Assembly: GCA_018714105.1 (NCBI GenBank)
Contig: DVNW01000021.1
Coordinates: 1-63,899 of the forward strand
Reading direction: 5' to 3'
Source: Candidatus Faecicola pullistercoris
GTDB taxonomy: Bacteria; Bacillota; Clostridia; Christensenellales; CAG-917
DNA: 63,899 bases
The translations under genes were made by a program, and so were the position numbers. Positions 8,298-16,979 of the stretch are shown here, one piece after another; the first letter of the stretch is position 1, and every line of letters starts with the position of its first letter. Below the pieces are notes generated by a model, which saw only the letters and a program-made list of their open reading frames with translations, was not told the DNA's origin and searched no databases.

Positions 8298-9037
8298 AAA
8301 ACGTAATAGAAATAAAAGATTTATCTTTTAGTTATGAAAAGAATAAAAACGTTTTACGCGAAGTTGATTTGTCGATTGAAGAAGGCGCGATAGTTGCTAT
8401 TCTCGGTAAAAACGGTTGTGGAAAATCCACGTTGCTTGATTGCATTATCGGTTATAACGATTATAATCAAGGGGAAATAAAGGTTGACGGCATAGACGTG
8501 AAACGCTTATCTTCAAAAGAATTAGCCAAAAAGGTTGCTCACATTTCACAAAATACGGTTATCAACATTGACTATACGGTTTTAGAGTTTATTTTGTTTG
8601 GTAGGAATTGTCATTTGCCTTTTGGGGGCTCACCTGGCGAAAGCGATTATGAGATAGCAAAGAATAATGCGGAAAAACTTGGTATTACGCACTTGCTTTC
8701 AAAGGATATCAATAAGTTAAGTGGCGGAGAACGACAACTTGCCTTTATAGCAAGAGCGTTGACGCAGGAATCGAAAATTATCGTTATGGATGAACCGACG
8801 GCATCACTTGATTATGGTAATCAAATTCGACTTTTCAAGATTGTAAAAGATTTGCAGCGCATAGGAAAAACGGTTGTATTTACCATCCATAACCCTGAAC
8901 ATGTAATAAATTTAAATTGCGACGTGGCTATTATGAAGGATGGAAAAGTAATTCAATGCGGAAAGGCTAAAGATTGCATCACACGAGAATTGTTGGAAGA
9001 AATTTATGAGATAAAGCTTGGTGAATTCAATGTGTAA
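8294..9037 (+). CDS. FecE/BtuD-family ABC transporter ATP-binding protein
   Basis: The product is 247 aa. Walker A is GKNGCGKST (about 38-46), the signature is LSGGERQ (142-148) and Walker B is IIVMDEP (162-168), with the switch histidine in TIHN. It should power the importer formed with the two upstream products. The ATG overlaps the permease stop by 4 bp. This is the last gene of the AT-rich block; native-looking composition resumes about 40 bp after its stop. Confidence 0.92.
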   Translation: MKNVIEIKDLSFSYEKNKNVLREVDLSIEEGAIVAILGKNGCGKSTLLDCIIGYNDYNQGEIKVDGIDVKRLSSKELAKKVAHISQNTVINIDYTVLEFILFGRNCHLPFGGSPGESDYEIAKNNAEKLGITHLLSKDINKLSGGERQLAFIARALTQESKIIVMDEPTASLDYGNQIRLFKIVKDLQRIGKTVVFTIHNPEHVINLNCDVAIMKDGKVIQCGKAKDCITRELLEEIYEIKLGEFNV

Positions 9038-9073
9038 GTACAAAGAAATTAATTTGGAAGAAGGAATCCATAT

Positions 9074-9208
9074 ATGATATGCGTTATGCAAAAGATATAC
9101 GGTATTTCCCGCAAGAAACAGATCGAGATAATAGGCGAGCTGCAAGAAAGGAAAAAACTTTTGCAGTCCCTGACGGACGGCGGGGAACCGGCAAGCGTAG
9201 AGGTGTAA
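9074..9208 (+). CDS. 44-aa small ORF of unknown function
   Basis: The product is 44 aa ([20 protein letters not shown], then a short helical, charged stretch). A good AAGGA site lies 8 bp upstream of the ATG, and the stop is 4 bp before the macrodomain start. The ribosome-binding site lies in AT-rich island DNA while the coding part has native composition. It may therefore be a native C-terminal remnant restarted at the island's right edge, or a real coupled small gene. I do not recognise it. Confidence 0.4.
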   Translation: MICVMQKIYGISRKKQIEIIGELQERKKLLQSLTDGGEPASVEV

Positions 9209-9212
9209 GGTT

Positions 9213-9722
9213 ATGTTGAAAACGGGCCTCCTGAAAGGGGATATCACCAAAATCCGCGCAGACGCAATCGTCAACGCGGCAAACCGCAGCCTTCTGGGCG
9301 GAGGAGGGGTTGACGGCGCCATTCACCTGGCGGCGGGAAAGGAACTGCTTAATGAGTGCAGAACGCTGGGCGGCTGCGAAACGGGACAGGCAAAACTTAC
9401 AAAAGGTTACAATCTGCCCGCAAAATACGTTATTCACACCGTAGGCCCGATATGGCGGGGCGGCGGATACGGCGAAGAGGAACTTCTTATAAGCTGTTAC
9501 GAAAATTCCGTCAGAACGGCAATATCGGCGGGAGTGAAAACCCTGGCTTTTCCGCTGATATCGGCGGGAGTTTACGGTTACCCCAAAGAGCAGGCGATAC
9601 AGATTGCGCTTACCGTACTCGAAAAGTGCGTGCCCGACGATATGCAGGCTTTTCTGGTGCTTTACGACGAGTCGGCTTACAGGCTTGCCGTTGCCGTAGC
9701 AGGCCGATTAGAGAGTAAGTAA
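9213..9722 (+). CDS. macrodomain protein, O-acetyl-ADP-ribose deacetylase type (YmdB-like)
   Basis: The product is 169 aa, a single macrodomain. Motifs in order are [20 protein letters not shown] (ADP-ribose binding with the conserved Asp and NAAN), [17 protein letters not shown] and [12 protein letters not shown]. These are the signatures of the MacroD/YmdB class that hydrolyses O-acetyl-ADP-ribose or removes mono-ADP-ribose in the cytoplasm. The length covers just the domain. It starts 4 bp after the 44-aa ORF, with AGGTGTAAGG as ribosome-binding site. No sirtuin partner is present in this window. Confidence 0.92.
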   Translation: MLKTGLLKGDITKIRADAIVNAANRSLLGGGGVDGAIHLAAGKELLNECRTLGGCETGQAKLTKGYNLPAKYVIHTVGPIWRGGGYGEEELLISCYENSVRTAISAGVKTLAFPLISAGVYGYPKEQAIQIALTVLEKCVPDDMQAFLVLYDESAYRLAVAVAGRLESK

Positions 9723-9783
9723 GGCTTGCCGTAAGGGTTTTTCGAAATATTGTCGTAAATTTGAAAAAATTGTGTTTACAGTC

Positions 9784-9812
9784 TTGATTTATCTCGGTGC
9801 GTATGGTAAAAT
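9784..9812 (+). promoter_or_regulatory. promoter of the HU gene
   Basis: TTGATT (9784-9789) and TAAAAT (9807-9812) are separated by 17 bp, and the -10 is preceded by TGG (extended -10). Confidence 0.75.
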
Positions 9813-9847
9813 ATAAGTAGTTTTAAAAAAACACAAGAGGTGAAATT

Positions 9848-10123
9848 ATGAACAAAAACGAATTTATAGCCAAAATAGCAGAAGATGCCGCTTTGAAAAA
9901 AGGCGATGCCGAAAAGTTCCTCGACGCTTTTATCGCAACGGTTAAAGAAGTTATGGTAAGCGGCGACAAACTGCAACTCGTAGGTTTCGGAACGTTCGAG
10001 GCCAAAGAGCGCAGCGCGAAAGAAGGTATCAATCCCGCAACGGGCGCAAAAATTCAGATTCCCGCCTGCAAGGTTCCCGCTTTCAAACCCGGCAAAGCTC
10101 TTAAAGACGAAATCAACAAATAA
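9848..10123 (+). CDS. hup: HU-family DNA-binding protein
   Basis: The product is 91 aa, the standard HU/IHF length. It begins MNKNEFIAKIAEDAALKKGD and contains VGFGTFEAKERSAKEG, NPATGAKIQIPA and VPAFKPGKALKD, the HU dimerisation core and DNA-binding arm motifs. It should bend and compact nucleoid DNA as a homodimer. The gene stands alone, with its own extended -10 promoter, an AAGAGGTG ribosome-binding site and a strong terminator at 10139-10164. Confidence 0.97.
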   Translation: MNKNEFIAKIAEDAALKKGDAEKFLDAFIATVKEVMVSGDKLQLVGFGTFEAKERSAKEGINPATGAKIQIPACKVPAFKPGKALKDEINK

Positions 10124-10138
10124 ACAAGCGCTGTCAAA

Positions 10139-10164
10139 GCCCGCCGCAAGGCGGGTTTTTTATT
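10139..10164 (+). terminator. rho-independent terminator of the HU gene
   Basis: Stem cccgcc / ggcggg with a gcaa tetraloop, followed by tttttta. Confidence 0.9.
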
Positions 10165-10211
10165 TTAAAGATGTAAAAAACGGTGGTAATTATGTTAATT
10201 TCTGTTTTATG

Positions 10212-10240
10212 TTGAAATGTATATTTATTACTGTTATAAT
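10212..10240 (+). promoter_or_regulatory. promoter of the sugar isomerase / GPH symporter unit
   Basis: TTGAAA (10212-10217) and TATAAT (10235-10240) are separated by 17 bp, 26 bp before the ATG at 10266. Confidence 0.8.
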
Positions 10241-10265
10241 TAAAATATACGCGTAAGGGGCAGTT

Positions 10266-11021
10266 ATGAAAATCGGAGTTCAGTTATATTCGCTGAGAAA
10301 CAGCCTGAAAAACGAAAAAGGGTATGAAACCGCTTTCGCGCGGCTTAAAAACATGGGCGCCGAGGTCGTCCAGGTTTCAGGACGCCTTAATATCGACAGC
10401 AGGCGCCTGGGCGAGCTGTCGCGCGAGTACGGATTGCCCGTATGTATAAGTCACGTGCCTTTCGGCAGACTCGAAGAAGAACCCGAACAGCTGATTTGCG
10501 AGCATAAGGATTTCGGTTGCTGCAATATGGGAATAGGCATGATGCCCGCCAAATACCGCACGGGCAAGCTGAAAGATATTGATTTGTTTGTAAAATTTTT
10601 GAACGATACGGCCGAATTGCTGAAAAAAGAGGGAATGACGCTGTCCTATCATAACCATTGGTTCGAGTTTGACAGGACGGAAGGGCACGTCGTTATGGAT
10701 TATCTCATCGAGAACACGTCGCCGCAGGTTATGTTTATTCCCGACACGTTCTGGATAAAAGTCGGGGGATACGCCCCCGAAGAATACATTTCGAAGGCGG
10801 CGGGCAGAATAAATACCGTTCACCTTAAAGATTATTGCAAAATTCTGGGCATACCCGTATTCCGCGCGGTCGGCAAGGGAAACCTCGATTTCAGAAGCAT
10901 ACTTGACGCTTCGCAAAAGGCAGGCGCCGAAAACGCCGTTATCGAACTTGACAAATCGCCTTCGCCTTACAGGAGCGTCGGCTTCGGACTGAACTATATT
11001 AACAAGCTGCAAATTACATAA
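10266..11021 (+). CDS. sugar phosphate isomerase/epimerase (xylose isomerase-like TIM barrel)
   Basis: The product is 251 aa. It begins MKIGVQLYSLRN, typical of the AP-endonuclease-2/xylose-isomerase-like superfamily (PF01261). Metal-site elements are visible: YHNHWFEF, FIPDTFWIKVGG with the D…W pair, HLKDY, and a terminal glutamate in AVIELDKSP. Family members isomerise or epimerise sugars or inositol derivatives in the cytoplasm; the substrate is not readable here. The next gene is a GPH sugar symporter 60 bp downstream with no terminator between, so uptake and first metabolism of a sugar are likely co-expressed. Confidence 0.85.
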   Translation: MKIGVQLYSLRNSLKNEKGYETAFARLKNMGAEVVQVSGRLNIDSRRLGELSREYGLPVCISHVPFGRLEEEPEQLICEHKDFGCCNMGIGMMPAKYRTGKLKDIDLFVKFLNDTAELLKKEGMTLSYHNHWFEFDRTEGHVVMDYLIENTSPQVMFIPDTFWIKVGGYAPEEYISKAAGRINTVHLKDYCKILGIPVFRAVGKGNLDFRSILDASQKAGAENAVIELDKSPSPYRSVGFGLNYINKLQIT

Positions 11022-11081
11022 GCAGGTGTTTATATATTAAGATTATATGTTAATCATACTTTTTACGCATAAGGGGGTCTT

Positions 11082-12521
11082 ATGGAGCAAACCGACGTAA
11101 AGGCTAAACCGCCGTTTGGATTCAAGGATAAAATCGGATACGCCATGGGCGATTTCGGATGTAATCTGAGCTTTTCGCTGATATCCGCTTTTATGATAGA
11201 CTTCTATACGCAGTATATCAAAATCGCGGACGTGGCCTGGATGGTTATTATCATTCTTACCAAAGTCTGGGACGGTATCAACGATCCTATCATGGGCAGT
11301 ATCGTAGACCGCGTGCGCATAGGTAAAAGCGGTAGCAAGTTCAAGCCGTGGATAAGAATAGGAGCTATAGGTCTGATTTTTACGGGCGCGCTTGTTTTTC
11401 TGCCCATTCCCGATGCGGCCGGCTGGGTTAAAATTACCGTGTGTATAGTCACTTATCTGCTGTGGGACGTCTGCTATACTTTGCTTAACGTGCCTTACGG
11501 CGCTCTTAACAGCGCGATATCGGCAGACTCCATCGAGAGAACGCAGCTTTCCACCTGGCGCAGTATAGGCGCGGCGGTCGGAGGCGCAATCTGCGTCGTG
11601 CTGCCGATGTTCGTTTACGACGAAAACAACAGCATTATTGGCGGCAGGCTGATATGGATGGGGCTTATTATGGGGTTGGTGGCTTTTGTGGCTTATACCC
11701 TACTTTTAAAACTCACTACCGAAAGAGTGCACGTCGACGCCCCTCAAAAACAAAAAATCAATTATATCGAAACGGTTAAAACGTTTTTTAAAAACAGGCC
11801 GCTTATCGCCATGTGTATAGCTTCTTTCGCGCTGCTGGTATTTTTCATGTCCTGTACCACTACCACAAAGTGGCTGTTTCAGGTTTACTTCGGCAATGCG
11901 GGCACCATGGTAACCGTGGCTACGGTGGTGGCTTATCTTCCCATGGTGTTCTTTATACCGTTTACCAGCAAAATAGTCAAAAAGCTCGGCAAGAAAAAAG
12001 CTACGGCTCTGCCGCTTATTTCGAGTATCGTCGCCGCTTTCGTCATGTTGTTCGTACCCGTTTCGCCCGACAGCAAAGGCGGTATAATTTATATGATAGG
12101 GCTTATGTGCATTCAGACGGGCGGCGGGCTGTTCCAGCTTATATGCTGGGCCATGATTACGGACTGCATCGACTATCAGCAGCTGGAAACCGGCAAAAGG
12201 GAAGAGGGCAGCGTTTACGCTTTTTACAGCTTCTTCCGCAAGGTTTCGCAGGGGGTGGCGCTCGTGCTGCCGTTGGCGTGCATGTCCGCAGTGGGATACA
12301 ACTCCAAAGCCGAACCCATTAGCAATCAGCTTCCCGGAGTGGGTGAGAGAATGGTAAAAATGTACGTTATCCTGATGTTGGTCGGTGCCGTCATGATGTT
12401 CCTGGCGCTGATGTTCGTTTACAACCTCGGCAAGAGCGAAGTAGCGCGCATTTCGCAGGAACTGGGCAAGGAAGACGCCGCCTTCGACCTTAACAACGCC
12501 ATTGAAAACAGAAACGAGTAA
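11082..12521 (+). CDS. GPH-family cation:glycoside symporter (MFS), copy 1
   Basis: The product is 479 aa with about 12 membrane segments. GPH/MelB-type features are the early DKIGYAMGDFGCNLSFSL segment, VWDGINDPIMGSIVDR (the MelB cation-site-like helix with conserved D/N), and the central Y-G-A-L-N-S-A-I loop with RTQLSTWRS. Such proteins import galactosides, pentosides or hexuronides with Na+ or H+. The ribosome-binding site AAGGGGG is strong. A terminator follows at 12531. It probably carries the sugar handled by the upstream isomerase. Confidence 0.9.
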   Translation: MEQTDVKAKPPFGFKDKIGYAMGDFGCNLSFSLISAFMIDFYTQYIKIADVAWMVIIILTKVWDGINDPIMGSIVDRVRIGKSGSKFKPWIRIGAIGLIFTGALVFLPIPDAAGWVKITVCIVTYLLWDVCYTLLNVPYGALNSAISADSIERTQLSTWRSIGAAVGGAICVVLPMFVYDENNSIIGGRLIWMGLIMGLVAFVAYTLLLKLTTERVHVDAPQKQKINYIETVKTFFKNRPLIAMCIASFALLVFFMSCTTTTKWLFQVYFGNAGTMVTVATVVAYLPMVFFIPFTSKIVKKLGKKKATALPLISSIVAAFVMLFVPVSPDSKGGIIYMIGLMCIQTGGGLFQLICWAMITDCIDYQQLETGKREEGSVYAFYSFFRKVSQGVALVLPLACMSAVGYNSKAEPISNQLPGVGERMVKMYVILMLVGAVMMFLALMFVYNLGKSEVARISQELGKEDAAFDLNNAIENRNE

Positions 12522-12530
12522 TTGTTTGAA

Positions 12531-12552
12531 GCGGGCAATCTGCCCGCTTTTT
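12531..12552 (+). terminator. rho-independent terminator after GPH symporter 1
   Basis: Stem gcgggca / tgcccgc with a 3-nt loop and a tttttt tail. Confidence 0.9.
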
Positions 12553-12693
12553 AATACTCCATTATTATATGTCCGTTAAAAATATCCGATATTGCGGTAT
12601 TTTGCCTTCAAAACGGAAATCAGACGAAAAAACAGTTGATTTAGCGGCGGACTTGCCTCATTATAAAAATATAACGCGTTTTCCGGGGGAAAT

Positions 12694-14115
12694 ATGGAAA
12701 TCAACGATAAAAATTATCTTACCCGCAAAAACAAATTTTGTTTTGCCGCTTCGGGTTTCGGGCAGAACCTTATAGGCGCTACGGTAAACAGCTATCTGAT
12801 GTTTTTTATGACGCACATTACCGCAATCGGCTATTTCGCTACCACGGTAATAATGTTTATCGCAAAAACCATAGACGCTTTCAACGATCCGTTTATGGGC
12901 GTAGTGGTGGATAAAACGCACAGCAGAATGGGTAAACTCAGGCCCTATCTTCTGGCCGCGCCCATTCCGCTTGCCCTGGTTACCGTGCTAATGTTTGTCG
13001 TACCCGGATTCGAAAGACCGGGGCGCATAGCATATATAGCGATGCTGTACGTGCTTTGGGACATTTTTTACACCATAGGCGATATTCCGTTCTGGAGTTC
13101 GCCTGCGGCGATGACGCCCAATCCGAAGGAGCGCGTCAAATTTATTACGTTCAGCCGTCTGTTTCACAGTGCGGGCGGCGCGCTGCCTCTGCTTCTGCTG
13201 CCCCTTACGGAAATATTCTGCGGCGCAAAGACGAAGGAAAGCTATCTTGCCGTTGCCGTTATAAGCGGCGTGGTTGGAGGCGCACTTTATATGCTAGCCT
13301 TTTTCGGTACTACCGAAAGGGTGGTAAGCAGCGCGGCTTCGCCCTCGGTAAAGGAATGCTTCAGGTATCTTTTCAGAAACAAGCCTCTTCTGGTTGTAGT
13401 GCTTGCCAACGTGTTGGGATTCGGCCGGGCGTTGCGCACGGTGGCGGGGCTTTATCTCACGACCTATCTGTGCCACGATATGCCGTCGTTTATGACTCCG
13501 GCTCTCGGCAATACCTTTATGATGGCGGGATTTGCCGTGTCGGGCGTGCTGTCTATGTTGTTTACGCCCATGGTTGTTAAAAAATACAATTACCGCACTA
13601 TCACCTGGGCCTGCTGCGTGCTCGGTATAACCGGAGATCTGATTTTGCTGGCAGTAGGGCTTTCGGCCGGGTGCAGCATTTATCTGCTTCTGGGAGTCCA
13701 GACCATTACGGGCATGGCTTACGGCATGGCTTGCAACGTGAATTACGCCATGATTTCCGAAAGTATAGACTATCTCGAATGGAAAGAGGGCGCGCGTGCG
13801 GAGGGCGTGAGCATATCGATGCAGACGCTTATGAACAAGCTTGTGGGAGCTATTCAGTCGGGCGTTATGCCTATGCTGATGCTTCTTGTCGGCTTTATCG
13901 AGCCTACCGAGAATAATCCCTCGCCGCCTCAGACGGACGGAGCTTTGCAGGGTTTGCTGATAGTGGTGTGCGTCGTGCCCGTTATAGGCTGGATACTTAC
14001 GGCCGTATGTATGAAATTTTACGATTTCGTCGGTGAAAAACGCGAAAAAATTTACGCCGAACTTTACGAGCAGCGCAAAAACAGTTCCGAAGTCCGGGTG
14101 CTGGATATAGCCTGA
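12694..14115 (+). CDS. GPH-family cation:glycoside symporter (MFS), copy 2
   Basis: The product is 473 aa with about 12 membrane segments. It begins with charged residues, then FGQNLIGATVNSYLMFFMTH. The family helix AKTIDAFNDPFMGVVVDKTH is present, as is the amphipathic SSPAAMTPNPKERVKF loop. It is a paralogue of the preceding transporter but clearly diverged, so its substrate probably differs. The ATG at 12694 is preceded by GGGGGA. A possible promoter lies in the 172-bp gap (TTGATT at 12636 with a weak -10). A strong terminator follows at 14133. Confidence 0.88.
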   Translation: MEINDKNYLTRKNKFCFAASGFGQNLIGATVNSYLMFFMTHITAIGYFATTVIMFIAKTIDAFNDPFMGVVVDKTHSRMGKLRPYLLAAPIPLALVTVLMFVVPGFERPGRIAYIAMLYVLWDIFYTIGDIPFWSSPAAMTPNPKERVKFITFSRLFHSAGGALPLLLLPLTEIFCGAKTKESYLAVAVISGVVGGALYMLAFFGTTERVVSSAASPSVKECFRYLFRNKPLLVVVLANVLGFGRALRTVAGLYLTTYLCHDMPSFMTPALGNTFMMAGFAVSGVLSMLFTPMVVKKYNYRTITWACCVLGITGDLILLAVGLSAGCSIYLLLGVQTITGMAYGMACNVNYAMISESIDYLEWKEGARAEGVSISMQTLMNKLVGAIQSGVMPMLMLLVGFIEPTENNPSPPQTDGALQGLLIVVCVVPVIGWILTAVCMKFYDFVGEKREKIYAELYEQRKNSSEVRVLDIA

Positions 14116-14132
14116 CGCCGGTAAGGTTAGTC

Positions 14133-14160
14133 TGCGGGGGAAATTTCCCCCGCTTTTTTT
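14133..14160 (+). terminator. rho-independent terminator after GPH symporter 2
   Basis: Long stem gcgggggaa / ttcccccgc with a very short loop, then ttttttt. Confidence 0.92.
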
Positions 14161-14169
14161 ACAGAAGCG

Positions 14170-14198
14170 TTGAATTTATTTATCGGGCAGTATATAAT
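14170..14198 (+). promoter_or_regulatory. promoter of the amidohydrolase operon
   Basis: TTGAAT (14170-14175) and TATAAT (14193-14198) are separated by 17 bp, 30 bp before the ATG at 14229. Confidence 0.8.
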
Positions 14199-14228
14199 AA
14201 AGTAAATCGGAATTAAGGAGAGCTGAAT

Positions 14229-15548
14229 ATGAAAACGGTATATACCGGGTGTAACCTCATCGACGTTGAAGACGGCTGCAGAATTATTCCCGACGCTTCG
14301 GTCTTCGTTGACGGCGACAAGATAGTGAAAGCGGTTTCGGGAAAGGCTGATACCGCCGGCTTTACCGAGGTTAACCTGCAGGGCAAGTATGTTGCGCCGG
14401 GGCTGGTCAATCTGCACGCGCATCTGTTCGGAACGGGCAGGCCCAGTAAAGTGTTGGGCGGAGGAAAACTTCAAAAGGTTCTTATCAAGCTGATAAATAC
14501 CCGCGCGGGCGATAAAATTCTTGATAAACTCGTGCTTTCGGCAGCTGTGCAACAACTCAGGTCGGGCGTTACCACGGTAAGATGCGTGGGCGATTTCAAA
14601 TATTCGGACGTACGGCTTCGGGATAAGATTAACGAAGGACGCTGCTTCGGCCCGAGATTGTTGGTTTCCGGCCCCGCAATAACCGTTAAGGGCGGGCACG
14701 GCGACGGCACTTTCGCAATGACCTCGGACAGTACGGACGAGCTTGTATCCTTTGTGGACAAAAACAAGAGCGCGGGCGTGGATTTTATAAAAATCTGCAT
14801 CACGGGCGGCGTTATGGACGCCAAAAAGAAGGGAGAGCCCGGAGAACTTAAAATGAACGTCGTACAGGCAAAGGCCGTATGCGACAGAGCTCACGAACTC
14901 GGCCTAATAGTCGCTTCGCACACCGAAAGCACCAAGGGAATGGAAGTAGCCGCCGAAGCGGGCGTGGATACTATTGAACACGGAAGTTTCCCGGACGACG
15001 GGCTTATCGGGAAGATTAAGGCATACGGCGGTAAGATAGTGGCTACTTTTTCGCCTGCGCTGCCGCTTGCGAGGCTCAGCCCCGAACTTACAAAGCTGAA
15101 CGAAATGTGCGTGTATAACAGCGAGGTGGTTCTGGACGGCATGACGGAAGGTGCGATTGCCGCCGAGAAAAACGGCATACCCGTGGGGCTGGGTACGGAT
15201 TCTTCCTGTCCGTTCAGCACGCAGTACAATATGTGGAGGGAAGTGTGTTATTACAGCAGGATGACGGGGGCGAGTACCGCTAAGGCTTTGTATACGGCTA
15301 CTTTGGGTAACGCCGCTATCGCGGGCGTCGCCGACGTTACGGGCTCGATAAAGGAAGGAAAGAGCGCGGATATGATTGTGCTTGACGGGAATCCTCTCGA
15401 CGACCTTACCGCGCTTAAAGCGCCGTGCAAAGTGATATGCCGCGGCGTCGAAGTTAAAGGAAAGGTAAAACGGAACGCATTTATCGAGGCAAAACTCGAC
15501 GAACTTTATAAAACTTTACAGGTGAAGCATGAAATACGAAATCGATAA
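14229..15548 (+). CDS. metal-dependent amidohydrolase (imidazolonepropionase/Xaa-Pro dipeptidase-like)
   Basis: The product is 439 aa. The amidohydrolase pattern is complete: GKYVAPGLVNLHAHLFG (first metal-site H-x-H), a lysine in DFIKICITGGV, VASHTES and TIEHGSF (metal histidines), and GLGTDSSCP (catalytic Asp). It ends with the beta-sandwich return GSIKEGKSADMIVLDGNP. The early VAPGLVNLHAHL and the later HTES/IEHG order resemble the dipeptidase-like branch of the family, so a peptide substrate is plausible but not proven. It is cytoplasmic. It overlaps the next gene by 20 bp, giving a coupled three-gene operon. Confidence 0.82.
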   Translation: MKTVYTGCNLIDVEDGCRIIPDASVFVDGDKIVKAVSGKADTAGFTEVNLQGKYVAPGLVNLHAHLFGTGRPSKVLGGGKLQKVLIKLINTRAGDKILDKLVLSAAVQQLRSGVTTVRCVGDFKYSDVRLRDKINEGRCFGPRLLVSGPAITVKGGHGDGTFAMTSDSTDELVSFVDKNKSAGVDFIKICITGGVMDAKKKGEPGELKMNVVQAKAVCDRAHELGLIVASHTESTKGMEVAAEAGVDTIEHGSFPDDGLIGKIKAYGGKIVATFSPALPLARLSPELTKLNEMCVYNSEVVLDGMTEGAIAAEKNGIPVGLGTDSSCPFSTQYNMWREVCYYSRMTGASTAKALYTATLGNAAIAGVADVTGSIKEGKSADMIVLDGNPLDDLTALKAPCKVICRGVEVKGKVKRNAFIEAKLDELYKTLQVKHEIRNR

Positions 15549-16491
15549 GGAACTTTTGGTTGAACTCAACGGCGACAGGCAGAATATACGTATCAGAGCG
15601 GCACAAAAAGGGTTGCCCGTGTTGCTTTTCATACACGGCGGCCCCGGAGTATGTAACCGACACAGCGTAATGGGCGACCTTTCGGGACTTGCGGATACTT
15701 TCACTATGGTATGCTGGGATCAGCGCCTTTCGGGCAAAAGTTACAGGAAACTCAATAAGGGCGAAACGATTTGCGTGGACGATTACGTAAACGACGCCCG
15801 CGCTTTGACAGAATATCTGAGGGCCGAATTCGGCGGCGATATATACGTTGCCGGGCACAGCTGGGGTTCAATCATAGGACTTTTGCTGATTACGCGATAC
15901 CCCGACGGCATAAAAGCATATATAGGGCAGGGACAGTTCGTGAACGGAACCCTGAACGAAAAACTGTCGTATGAGTTCTGTCTCGCCGAGGCAAAGAAGG
16001 CCGGCGATAAAAAAGCATTGAAAAAGCTTGCCGGCGGCGCGCCCGTAGCCGGACAGTACCCGACGCAGAAGGCAATGATGACTCAACGGGATTATCTGAC
16101 GAGATTCGGAGGGGCGGATTACAATCACCGATGCGGCATGATCAAATCCTTGCTTATACCCCTTCTTAAAAGCCCCGAATACAGCCTTGCGGATATAGCC
16201 AAATATGCAAAGGGCGGTATGTATTTAAGCAGGGTTCTGTGGCCCGAGGTTGTGTCTTACGAATTCGATAAAACGGTAACCGAAGTAAGCGTACCCGTAA
16301 TAATAACGCAGGGCAGATACGATTACAATACCCCTTCAGAACTTGCAAAACAGTGGTTTGATAATTTAAAAGCGCCTTATAAACGCTGGATTTGGTTTGA
16401 AAATTCGGCGCACGGGCCTATGCGGGAAGAACCTGACCTTTGGGTTGAGACCGTAAAAAAAGAAGCGGAGAGACTGAATGGACAAAACTAA
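15529..16491 (+). CDS. alpha/beta hydrolase, proline iminopeptidase-like
   Basis: The product is 320 aa. It contains the oxyanion-loop motif IHGGPGVCNR, WDQRLSGKS, the nucleophile elbow AGHSWGSIIG (serine in G-H-S-W-G), a late acid in QGRYDYNTP and the catalytic histidine in ENSAHGP. The HGGPG plus WDQR-G-x-G pattern is that of the S33 prolyl aminopeptidase group, although many members are esterases. It overlaps the amidohydrolase by 20 bp and the YbaK gene by 14 bp. There is no signal peptide. Confidence 0.85.
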   Translation: MKYEIDKELLVELNGDRQNIRIRAAQKGLPVLLFIHGGPGVCNRHSVMGDLSGLADTFTMVCWDQRLSGKSYRKLNKGETICVDDYVNDARALTEYLRAEFGGDIYVAGHSWGSIIGLLLITRYPDGIKAYIGQGQFVNGTLNEKLSYEFCLAEAKKAGDKKALKKLAGGAPVAGQYPTQKAMMTQRDYLTRFGGADYNHRCGMIKSLLIPLLKSPEYSLADIAKYAKGGMYLSRVLWPEVVSYEFDKTVTEVSVPVIITQGRYDYNTPSELAKQWFDNLKAPYKRWIWFENSAHGPMREEPDLWVETVKKEAERLNGQN

Positions 16492-16939
16492 CGCCATGCG
16501 TATACTTGACGGACTCAAAGCGGTTTACGAAGTGATAGAGTACGACGAGTCTGTTACGGACGGGGTCAGCGTGGCCGCCCTTACGGGTCAGCCCGCAGAC
16601 GGCGTGTTCAAAACGCTGGTTACTCAGTCCGCCAAAGGCGAAAACATCGTTTTCGTCATACCCGTAAACAAAAGCCTGGACATGAAAAAAGCGGCCGCGG
16701 CCGCAGGCGTCAAGCGGGTTGAAATGCTCGATCGCAACAAGCTTAAAGACATTACCGGTTACGTGCACGGAGGGTGCTCGCCCGTGGGAATGAAAAAACG
16801 GTTCAGGACCTTTATCGACGAAAGCGCCCGCGGCAGAACGGTTACGCTGAGCGGCGGAAAGAGAGGAATGCAGATAAAAACGGACGTAAACAATATAGTT
16901 TCGGCCGTGTGCGCGACGTTTGCAGAGCTTACTTCCTGA
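16478..16939 (+). CDS. ybaK: Cys-tRNA(Pro) deacylase, YbaK/EbsC family
   Basis: The product is 153 aa, the usual length for YbaK. The family core is visible as VFKTLVTQSAKGENIVFVIP with the conserved lysine, then KAAAAAGVKRVEML, GYVHGGCSPVGMKKRF and the glycine-rich end SGGKRGMQIKT. YbaK removes cysteine mischarged onto tRNA-Pro by prolyl-tRNA synthetase. It is the last gene of the operon and ends at a bidirectional terminator shared with the convergent XRE gene. Confidence 0.92.
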   Translation: MDKTNAMRILDGLKAVYEVIEYDESVTDGVSVAALTGQPADGVFKTLVTQSAKGENIVFVIPVNKSLDMKKAAAAAGVKRVEMLDRNKLKDITGYVHGGCSPVGMKKRFRTFIDESARGRTVTLSGGKRGMQIKTDVNNIVSAVCATFAELTS

Positions 16940-16952
16940 GCGGCAGGATTTA

Positions 16953-16979
16953 AAAAGACGCGCTGCGGCGCGTCTTTTA
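16953..16979. terminator. bidirectional terminator between ybaK and the XRE gene
   Basis: Stem aaaagacgcgc / gcgcgtctttt with A and T runs on both sides, so it can stop transcription from either strand. Confidence 0.88.
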
